NCBI GenBank assembly: GCA_021805685.1
Contig: JAJZET010000131.1
Span: 1-32,859, forward strand
Direction: 5' to 3'
From: Pseudomonadota bacterium
GTDB lineage: Bacteria; Pseudomonadota; Gammaproteobacteria; Xanthomonadales; Rhodanobacteraceae
Length of the DNA: 32,859 bases
Both the position numbers and the translations under genes were made by a program. The notes beneath the pieces were generated by a model, which did no database searches, had not been told where the DNA came from, and worked only from the letters and a program-made list of their open reading frames with translations. This document shows positions 26,882-32,859 of this stretch, in pieces. How positions within the stretch are numbered: the stretch's first letter is position 1; each line of letters opens with the position of its first letter.

Positions 26882-27834
26882 TGGCAACGAAACCCGCAAC
26901 CCGCATCTCCAACCCCGCCGAGTTCGGCCGCGTCGCCGTGGTCATGGGCGGCAGTTCGGCCGAGCGCGAGGTGTCGCTGGACTCCGGGCGTAACGTGCTG
27001 GCGGCGCTGAAGGCGCGCGGGGTGGACGCGCATGCCATCGACGGCATCCCGGCCTTGCTCGATGCATTGCGCGCCGGCCATTTCGCGCGCGTATTCAACA
27101 TCCTGCACGGCCAGCACGGCGGCGGTGAGGACGGCGTGCTGCAAGGCGCGCTGGAATCGCTGAAGGTGCCGTACACCGGTTCGGGCGTGCTGGGTTCCGC
27201 GCTGTCGATGGACAAGACGCGCTCCAAGCTGGTGTGGCAGTCGCTGGGGCTCCCCACGCCGAAGTTCGTGGCGCTGCCGCGCGGTTCCGACGTGCATGCC
27301 GCGGCGGCGCGGATCGGCTTCCCGCTGATCGTGAAGCCGGCCTGCGAAGGCTCCAGCGTGGGCGTTACCCGGGTGTTCGAGGCGTCCCAGCTGGACAGCG
27401 CGGTGGACCTGGCGGCGAAGTATCCCGGCGACCTGTTGATGGAGACCCTGATCGAGGGCGACGAGCTCACCGTCGGCATCCTCGGCCGCGAGGTGCTGCC
27501 TTCCATCCACATCGTGCCGAAGGGTGCGTTCTACGACTACAACGCGAAGTACGTCGCCGAGGACACGCAGTACTTGTGCCCCGGGCTGCAGGGGGATGCC
27601 GAGAACGAGCTGCGCGCGCTGGCGCTGGACGCGTTCGACGCACTGGGCTGCGCCGGCTGGGGGCGCGTCGACGTGATGCGCGACCGCCAGGGCCGCAACT
27701 GGCTGCTGGAGGTGAACACCGCGCCGGGCATGACCTCGCACTCGCTGGTGCCCAAGGCTGCACGGGTCGCGGGGATCGACTACGAAGCACTGTGCTGGCG
27801 CGTGCTGGAAACCAGTTTCCGGGAGGGTGCATGA
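26881..27834 (+). CDS. ddl: D-alanine--D-alanine ligase
   Basis: ATP-grasp enzyme making the D-Ala-D-Ala dipeptide used by MurF. The 317-residue product shows [14 protein letters not shown] at 23-36, [14 protein letters not shown] at 72-85 (two residues longer than the E. coli DdlB loop), [12 protein letters not shown], the metal-binding [18 protein letters not shown], and YDYNAKY. It shares one base with the murC stop and overlaps ftsQ by four. Its place in the cluster corresponds to ddlB. Confidence 0.96.
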   Translation: MATKPATRISNPAEFGRVAVVMGGSSAEREVSLDSGRNVLAALKARGVDAHAIDGIPALLDALRAGHFARVFNILHGQHGGGEDGVLQGALESLKVPYTGSGVLGSALSMDKTRSKLVWQSLGLPTPKFVALPRGSDVHAAAARIGFPLIVKPACEGSSVGVTRVFEASQLDSAVDLAAKYPGDLLMETLIEGDELTVGILGREVLPSIHIVPKGAFYDYNAKYVAEDTQYLCPGLQGDAENELRALALDAFDALGCAGWGRVDVMRDRQGRNWLLEVNTAPGMTSHSLVPKAARVAGIDYEALCWRVLETSFREGA

Positions 27835-28571
27835 GGGCAGGCTCGCGCCCCGTCGCCTGGTGCCTGGCCGCCGCCTTGCTGGCGCTGCCCGTGGTGGGCG
27901 TGCTGAACGGCTGGTTCGCGGCCAGCCGCTGGCCGGTGACCAAGCTCACCGTGCAGGGGGAATTCAAGCACGTGACGATGGACGAACTGCGCGGCGCCGT
28001 GTTGCCGCGTCTGGGCAAGGGTTTCTTCGCCCTGAACCTCGATGCCGTACGCCAGGCCGTGGCCGCGCTGCCGTGGGTGGAGTCGGTGGAAGCGCGCAAG
28101 CGCTGGCCCGACACCCTGCAGCTGCGCGTGACCGAGCGCCAACCGTTCGCGCGCTGGAACGGTACGCAGCTGATCAGCCGGCAGGGCAAGGTGTTCGATG
28201 CGCCGCTCGACGCCGCTGACGCCGCGGCACTGCCGAGCCTGCAGGGGCCGGACGACCGCCTCGCCGAAGTGGTGAGCTTCTACGCCGACGTGCGCAAGGC
28301 CTTTGCCGCTGCCCACCTCGCGATCAACGGCGTGGCGCTGACCGCGCGCGGCAGCTGGAGCGTCACCACCACGAACGGCGCGCGCATCGTGATCGGCGAC
28401 CGCGACCTCGCCGGTGCAAGGCTGCGCCGCTTCCTCGATGTCTATCCGCAGATGATGGCCGGCCACGACCAGGGATTCGTCTACGCCGACCTGCGTTACA
28501 CCAACGGTTTTGCCGTGCGCTGGCCGGATCCCGCGCCCGCCGCCAAGACCACAACCGTGCGCCGCTCGTGA
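27831..28571 (+). CDS. ftsQ: Cell division protein FtsQ
   Basis: Bitopic divisome protein that docks FtsL-FtsB. The 246-residue product has a short cytoplasmic N-terminus, one span (about 8-27), a POTRA domain (about 35-105: [18 protein letters not shown] through [21 protein letters not shown]) and the beta domain with QPFARWNG and GLRYTNGF-like [16 protein letters not shown] near the end. The ATG overlaps the ddl stop. ftsA follows 13 bases later. Confidence 0.93.
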   Translation: MRAGSRPVAWCLAAALLALPVVGVLNGWFAASRWPVTKLTVQGEFKHVTMDELRGAVLPRLGKGFFALNLDAVRQAVAALPWVESVEARKRWPDTLQLRVTERQPFARWNGTQLISRQGKVFDAPLDAADAAALPSLQGPDDRLAEVVSFYADVRKAFAAAHLAINGVALTARGSWSVTTTNGARIVIGDRDLAGARLRRFLDVYPQMMAGHDQGFVYADLRYTNGFAVRWPDPAPAAKTTTVRRS

Positions 28572-28584
28572 GGACGCAACAACC

Positions 28585-29820
28585 ATGAAGACGCGCAACG
28601 ACAAGCAACTGGTGGTCGGCCTCGACATCGGCACCTCCAAGGTGACCGCCATCGTCGGCGAGTACGAGCCGGGCGAGGAAATCACCGTCATCGGCATCGG
28701 CACCCATGTCTCCCGCGGCATGCGCAAGGGCATGGTGGTGGACATCGAATCCACCGTGCATTCGATCCAGCGGGCGGTGGAAGAGGCCGAGCTGATGGCC
28801 GGCTGCGACATCCGCGCGGTCACCGCCTCCATCTCGGGCAGCCACCTGGAGACGCGCAACTCGCACGGCAACGCGGCGATCCGCGAGCGCGAAGTGACGC
28901 CGGGCGACCTCGACCAGGTACTGGAGGCGGCCAGCGCGGTAGCGATCCCGGCTGATCGCAAGGTGCTCTACAAGGAGTCGCAGGAGTACCGCATCGACGG
29001 CCAGGACGGCATCCGCTCGCCGGTGGGCATGAGCGGCGTGCGCCTCGAGGCCAACGTGCACCTGGTCACCGGCGCCGCGGCGGCGGTGCAGAACATCACC
29101 AAGTCCATCCAGCGCTGCGGGCTGTCGGTGGACGAACTGGTGCCGTCGGCGCTGGCCAGCGCGCGCGCGGTGCTCACGCCGGACGAGCGTGAGCTGGGCG
29201 TCTGCCTGGTGGACATCGGCGCCGGTACCACCGACATCGCGATCTACACCCAGGGTTCGATCCGCTACACGGCCTCGCTGCCGATCGGCGGCGACCAGAT
29301 CACCGGCGACATCACTTACGCCGTGCAGACGCCGACCGCCCACGCGGAGGAGATCAAGATCAAGTACGCCTGCGCGCTGACCGCGCTGGCGCATGCCGAC
29401 GAGACCATCCAGGTGCCCAGCGTGGGCGACCGTCCGCCGCGCCGGCTGGCACGGCAGGCGTTGGCCCAGAGCGTACAGGCGCGCTACGAGGAAATCTTCG
29501 AGATGGTGCAGGACCGGTTGCGCAGCTCCGGCTACGACAGCCTGGTCGCCGCCGGCGTGGTGCTCACCGGTGGCGCCGCGCAGATGGAAGGCGCACTGGA
29601 GCTGGCCGAGGAGATCTTCCACAAGATGGTGCGACTCGGCGTGCCGCAGCAGATCACCGGCCTGGGCGAGGTCATCAGCAGTCCGCTGCACGCCACCGGT
29701 GCGGGCCTGCTGTTGCACGGCGCGCGCCACAGCGCGCCGGTGCGCGGCGGCGGCACCTCTTTCGGCCAGGTCGGCGGCGTGGTCGGCCGGGCGATCGGCT
29801 GGTTCAAGAAAAACTTCTAG
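28585..29820 (+). CDS. ftsA: Cell division protein FtsA
   Basis: Actin-like protein that tethers FtsZ to the inner membrane. The 411-residue product has the phosphate-1 loop VVGLDIGTSKVTAIVGE, the SHS2/1C insert (about 85-165, with ASISGSHLETRNSHG), phosphate-2 VDIGAGTTDIAIY, and VLTGGAAQMEG. The C-terminal VGRAIGWFKKNF is the amphipathic membrane-targeting helix. A GAGGA overlaps the end of ftsQ and serves as ribosome-binding site. A hairpin begins right at its stop codon. Confidence 0.96.
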   Translation: MKTRNDKQLVVGLDIGTSKVTAIVGEYEPGEEITVIGIGTHVSRGMRKGMVVDIESTVHSIQRAVEEAELMAGCDIRAVTASISGSHLETRNSHGNAAIREREVTPGDLDQVLEAASAVAIPADRKVLYKESQEYRIDGQDGIRSPVGMSGVRLEANVHLVTGAAAAVQNITKSIQRCGLSVDELVPSALASARAVLTPDERELGVCLVDIGAGTTDIAIYTQGSIRYTASLPIGGDQITGDITYAVQTPTAHAEEIKIKYACALTALAHADETIQVPSVGDRPPRRLARQALAQSVQARYEEIFEMVQDRLRSSGYDSLVAAGVVLTGGAAQMEGALELAEEIFHKMVRLGVPQQITGLGEVISSPLHATGAGLLLHGARHSAPVRGGGTSFGQVGGVVGRAIGWFKKNF

Positions 29821-29843
29821 CCGGGCGCCGCGAGGCGCCCGGC
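29820..29843 (+). other. Stable hairpin at the ftsA stop codon
   Basis: A 10-bp GC-only stem, with arms CCGGGCGCC (29821-29829) and GGCGCCCGG (29834-29842) plus one outer G-C pair, is closed by the tetraloop GCGA, a GNRA loop. It begins at the last base of the ftsA TAG. No T-run follows, so it is more likely an mRNA processing or stabilising element in the 146-base ftsA-ftsZ gap than a full terminator. Confidence 0.65.
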
Positions 29844-29966
29844 CGGGAGCGAACGGGTTTGGCGGCGCAGGAGGCGCAGCCACGGGCGGCGGGACCGCTG
29901 CCCACCACCACGGTGCGACAGGAGTCGCCCCATGGTTACAACGACAACAACTCTGGAGGACGGGAA

Positions 29967-31145
29967 ATGTTTGAACTGATCGAGAAACTCGCACCAAACG
30001 CAGTCATCAAGGTCATCGGCGTGGGCGGTGGCGGCGGCAACGCCGTGGCGCACATGATCAATGCCAACATCGAAGGCGTGGAGTTCATCGTCGCCAACAC
30101 CGACGCGCAGGCGATGAGCAGCTGCAACTCGCGCACCCACCTGCAACTGGGCGCGAACGTCACCAAGGGCCTGGGCGCGGGCGCCAACCCCGAGGTCGGC
30201 CGCCAGGCCGCGCTGGAGGATCGCGAGCGCATCGAGGCGATGCTGGAAGGCGCCGACATGGTGTTCATCACCGCCGGCATGGGCGGCGGCACCGGTACCG
30301 GCGCGGCACCGGTGGTGGCGCAGCTGGCCAAGGAGAAGGGCATCCTCACCGTGGCGGTGGTCACCAAGCCGTTCCCGTTCGAAGGCCGCCGCCGCATGCA
30401 GGTGGCGCAGAAGGGTATCGAGGACCTGTCGCAGCACGTCGACTCCCTGATCACCGTGCCGAACGAGAAGCTGATCAGCGTGCTGGGCCGCGAAGTCACC
30501 CTGGTCAATGCGTTCAAGGCCGCCAACAACGTGCTGCAGGGCGCGGTGCAGGGCATCGCCGACCTGATCACCGCGCCGGGCCTGATCAACGTCGACTTCG
30601 CCGACGTGCGTACCGTGATGAGCGAGATGGGCCTCGCCATGATGGGCACCGGCGTCGCCAGCGGCGACGATCGTGCGCAGGCCGCGGCCGAGCAGGCGAT
30701 CAAGAACCCGCTGCTGGAGGACGTCAACCTGAATGGCGCCTGCGGCATCCTGGTCAACGTCACCGCCGGCCCCAACCTGACCATGCGCGAGTTCGACGAG
30801 ATCGGTCGCGTCATCAACGATTTCGCCAGCGAAGACGCCACCGTGGTGATCGGCACCTCGCTCGACCCGGAGCTGAAGGACGAAGTCCGCGTCACCGTGG
30901 TCGCCACCGGTCTCAACCGCGCAAACTCGCGCCAGAGCGTGCGCGCCGTGGAAACCAAGCAGGTTGAGATGCGCCAGCGTCCGCGCCCGGTGGTCCTGCG
31001 TACCGGCACCGGCAATGAAGTGGTGGACTACGCCCAGCCGGAAGCGGCGTACGGCGGCAATCCGCGCGCCGAGGCTCCGGCCCGTCAGGACAACGGCCTG
31101 GATTACCTGGACATCCCGGCTTTCCTGCGTCGCCAGGCGGACTGA
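29967..31145 (+). CDS. ftsZ: Cell division protein FtsZ
   Basis: Tubulin-like GTPase that forms the Z ring. The 392-residue product has GVGGGGGNAVAHM at 18-30, the tubulin signature GGGTGTG at 106-112, the T7-loop region NVDFADVRTVMSEMG, a variable linker (about 325-375) and the conserved C-terminal peptide LDYLDIPAFLRRQAD that binds FtsA and ZipA. The start is fixed by MFELIEKLAPNAVIKVIGVGG in overlapping pieces and by a strong GGAGG ten bases upstream; the open frame further upstream is not conserved. Confidence 0.98.
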   Translation: MFELIEKLAPNAVIKVIGVGGGGGNAVAHMINANIEGVEFIVANTDAQAMSSCNSRTHLQLGANVTKGLGAGANPEVGRQAALEDRERIEAMLEGADMVFITAGMGGGTGTGAAPVVAQLAKEKGILTVAVVTKPFPFEGRRRMQVAQKGIEDLSQHVDSLITVPNEKLISVLGREVTLVNAFKAANNVLQGAVQGIADLITAPGLINVDFADVRTVMSEMGLAMMGTGVASGDDRAQAAAEQAIKNPLLEDVNLNGACGILVNVTAGPNLTMREFDEIGRVINDFASEDATVVIGTSLDPELKDEVRVTVVATGLNRANSRQSVRAVETKQVEMRQRPRPVVLRTGTGNEVVDYAQPEAAYGGNPRAEAPARQDNGLDYLDIPAFLRRQAD

Positions 31146-31151
31146 GCTGGA

Positions 31152-31171
31152 CGGCGCCCGGATGGGCGCCG
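31152..31171 (+). other. Hairpin after ftsZ
   Basis: CGGCGCCC (31152-31159) pairs with GGGCGCCG (31164-31171) around loop GGAT, starting six bases after the ftsZ stop. There is no T-run. It shares the GGGCGCC/GGCGCCC arms with the hairpin before ftsZ, so the ftsZ message would be bracketed by two similar structures. Confidence 0.6.
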
Positions 31172-31583
31172 CTCATGCATGATCACGAGGAGTTGAACGA
31201 ATCGCCTGCTGACTGGGTCAGAGCTGGAATGTGAAAATCGGTTGGCGGTCGCACGCCGCGTCGGGCTGTCAGCGGATGCTGCAGTGGCGCGTTCGGTGAC
31301 TGCAATCCCGTGACAATGCGACAAGGAAGCGCATGATGGGCTCCCGGGCGAATGTCCGGTGGCTGCCCATCCGTTGCCCCGGTGCCGGAATCCCGTCCCG
31401 GCCCGGGGCGGCGTGTCGACATGGCGCATGGTGGCGCCAGGGCATGTTCCGCGACGTGTGTCCCGGCACCTAAACCCGGGGCAACCCAACCAGACTGTAC
31501 GGTACGGTTTGCTATTGCAGCTAGTTAAAACTGTGTTAGCATTCGCCACCGCATTGGCTGCTACTTGGCAGGTACCAACGACG
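31172..31583 (+). promoter_or_regulatory. Long ftsZ-lpxC intergenic region with probable lpxC promoter
   Basis: No gene is supported in these 412 bases. Near the 3' end TTGCAG (31515-31520) and TAGCAT (31537-31542) are 16 bases apart and lie about 42 bases before the lpxC ATG, in a locally AT-rich stretch, a plausible promoter. The part at 31172-31500 has several short GC-rich palindromes but no recognisable RNA family or reading frame. The lpxC ribosome-binding site is weak (AGG 12 bases upstream). Confidence 0.45.
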
Positions 31584-32498
31584 ATGATCAAGCAGCGCAC
31601 CCTGAAGAACATCATTCGCGCCACCGGCGTGGGCCTGCACACCGGCGACAAGGTGTACATGACGCTGCGACCGGCGGCGCCCAACACCGGCATCGTGTTC
31701 CGCCGAACCGACCTCAATCCGCCGGTGGATCTGCAGGCCCGCCACGACAACGTGGGCGACACCCGTCTTTCCACCACGCTCGTGAATGGCGATGCGCGCG
31801 TCGCCACGGTCGAGCATCTGCTCTCGGCGATGGCCGGTCTCGGCATCGACAACGCCTACGTCGACCTGTCGGCGCCCGAGGTGCCGATCATGGACGGCAG
31901 CGCCGGCCCCTTCGTGTTCCTGTTGCAGTCCGCGGGCATCGAGGAGCAGAACGCCGCCAAGCGCTTTATCCGCATCAAGAAGCCGGTGAAGGTGCAGGAA
32001 GGCGACAAGTGGGCCAGCTTCGAGCCGTTCGACGGCTTCAAGGTAGGCTTCTCGATCGAGTTCAACCATCCGATCATCAGCAAGCGTACCTCGCGTGCCG
32101 AGATCGATTTCTCCACCACCTCGTTCGTGAAGGAAGTGAGCCGCGCGCGCACCTTCGGTTTCATGCGCGACATCGAGATGCTGCGCGAGCACAATCTTGC
32201 GCTGGGCGGTTCGATGGACAACGCCGTGGTGCTGGACGATTACCGCGTGCTCAACGAGGATGGCCTCCGTTACGAGGACGAGTTCGTCAAGCACAAGATC
32301 CTCGACGCGATCGGTGACCTCTACCTGTTGGGCCACAGCCTCGTGGGCGCGTACTACGCCCACAAGTCGGGCCACGAGCTCAACAACAAGCTGCTGCGCA
32401 CCCTGATGGCCGATGCCACGGCGTGGGAAGAAGTTAGCTACCAGGACGACCCGGCCACCTCGCCGATCTCGTACGCACATCCTGCCCAGGCGATCTGA
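31584..32498 (+). CDS. lpxC: UDP-3-O-acyl-N-acetylglucosamine deacetylase LpxC
   Basis: Zinc deacetylase, the committed step of lipid A synthesis. The 304-residue product has the zinc ligands His78 ([10 protein letters not shown]), His237 and Asp241 ([12 protein letters not shown]) and the general base region His264 (SGHELNN); the numbering is one less than in E. coli. The start [19 protein letters not shown] matches the family. It has its own probable promoter and a strong terminator, so it can be expressed apart from the dcw operon. In E. coli LpxC is degraded by FtsH through a C-terminal tail; here the tail ends SYAHPAQAI, which is different. Confidence 0.98.
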   Translation: MIKQRTLKNIIRATGVGLHTGDKVYMTLRPAAPNTGIVFRRTDLNPPVDLQARHDNVGDTRLSTTLVNGDARVATVEHLLSAMAGLGIDNAYVDLSAPEVPIMDGSAGPFVFLLQSAGIEEQNAAKRFIRIKKPVKVQEGDKWASFEPFDGFKVGFSIEFNHPIISKRTSRAEIDFSTTSFVKEVSRARTFGFMRDIEMLREHNLALGGSMDNAVVLDDYRVLNEDGLRYEDEFVKHKILDAIGDLYLLGHSLVGAYYAHKSGHELNNKLLRTLMADATAWEEVSYQDDPATSPISYAHPAQAI

Positions 32499-32518
32499 TC
32501 GCGCCTGCAGGCAGTCGG

Positions 32519-32553
32519 GCCGCCGCATCCTTTGGATGCGGCGGCTTTTTGTT
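32519..32553 (+). terminator. Rho-independent terminator after lpxC
   Basis: A perfect 12-bp stem, GCCGCCGCATCC (32519-32530) with loop TTT and its complement (32534-32545), is followed by TTTTTGTT. It lies 20 bases after the lpxC stop and closes the plus-strand cluster. Confidence 0.9.
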
Positions 32554-32624
32554 GGAAGCGCGGTAGCGGCCTGCGCTGCCGCAGGCGTCAAGACGGCCCA
32601 TGAAGGCCGCCGGTGGATGAGGCC

Positions 32625-32859
32625 TCAGCGCGGCTTTTCGCCTTGCCCGGCCAGCGCGGCCAGTCGACCGAACAGCTCCTGCCACTCGGGATCGGTGGTT
32701 GCCGCGGCCGCCGCGCGCAGATGATTGGCGGCTGCGGGCGTCAACGTGCGCGTTGGTTCGGGCTGCAGTTCGATCTTCGGCAGCGGGCTTACCTTGATGC
32801 CGATGCTTTCGGCGCGGATCTCGAGGCTGCGCGCGGTCGCGAGAATCTGCGATTGCAGC
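32625..32859 (-). CDS. 3' part of a DciA/DUF721-like gene
   Basis: The window's end cuts this minus-strand gene; the last 77 residues are visible, from LQSQILATARSLEIRAESIG to a TGA at 32625-32627. A beta-strand-like VSPLPKIELQP followed by TPAAANHLRAAAAATTDPEWQELFGRLAAL resembles the C-terminal tail of DUF721 proteins, the DciA family that helps load the replicative helicase. A DUF721 gene facing lpxC is also what I recall from xanthomonads. The conserved core lies outside the window, so the assignment is tentative. Confidence 0.5.
   Translation of the reverse strand, partial: LQSQILATARSLEIRAESIGIKVSPLPKIELQPEPTRTLTPAAANHLRAAAAATTDPEWQELFGRLAALAGQGEKPR

Overview
The window is a chromosomal, GC-rich stretch from a gammaproteobacterium that looks like the order Xanthomonadales (Xanthomonadaceae or Rhodanobacteraceae, for example a Rhodanobacter- or Dyella-like genus). 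The evidence is the protein sequences (TrpG, TrpC, PurC, MurC, Ddl and GTG-started MraZ in their xanthomonad forms), the trpGDC-HAD arrangement, and a division/cell-wall (dcw) cluster that has no murD. No species call is possible from sequence reading alone.

Layout. 1-782: a less GC-rich accessory segment with a DUF1272 zinc-ribbon-like gene and a possible transposase remnant. 783-3997: trpG-trpD-trpC plus a PgpC-like HAD phosphatase, all on the plus strand. 4098-4226: the decayed 3' end of a tyrosine-phosphatase-like gene. 4237-6062 (minus): coq7 overlapped by a GlcF-like iron-sulfur protein. 6197-7193: rplM-rpsI, tRNA-Gln(CTG) and a strong terminator, followed by a hairpin-rich, AT-richer patch to 7529. 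7530-9387 (minus): a small membrane protein, an Mpo1-like (DUF962) protein and purC. 9505-11309 (plus): a c-type cytochrome, a DjlA-like J-domain protein and rpe. 11805-14023 (minus): lpoA and yraN. 14089-15323 (plus): rsmI and the RNase P RNA gene. 15572-32553 (plus): the dcw cluster mraZ-rsmH-ftsL-ftsI-murE-murF-mraY-ftsW-murG-murC-ddl-ftsQ-ftsA-ftsZ, then lpxC with its terminator. 32625-end (minus): the 3' end of a DciA/DUF721-like gene.

How the genes work together. From rsmH to ftsA the dcw genes mostly overlap by 1-11 bases or sit 1-13 bases apart, so they form one long transcription unit. It starts at a TTGACA/TATCGT promoter, and phased TGGGN-type repeats lie between the promoter and the mraZ start, as expected for MraZ autoregulation. 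Together they make lipid II (MurE, MurF, MraY, MurG, MurC, Ddl) and the septal machine (FtsL, FtsI, FtsW, FtsQ, FtsA, FtsZ). LpxC commits the cell to lipid A synthesis, and upstream LpoA is a lipoprotein activator of peptidoglycan synthases. The other genes are housekeeping: tryptophan, purine, pentose phosphate, ubiquinone, ribosome and tRNA processing.

No undescribed multigene system is evident. The points most worth a second look are the perfect inverted repeat filling the mraZ promoter spacer, the clean absence of murD between mraY and ftsW, the coq7/glcF-like coupling, paired hairpins flanking ftsZ, and several degraded fragments in the intergenic regions.
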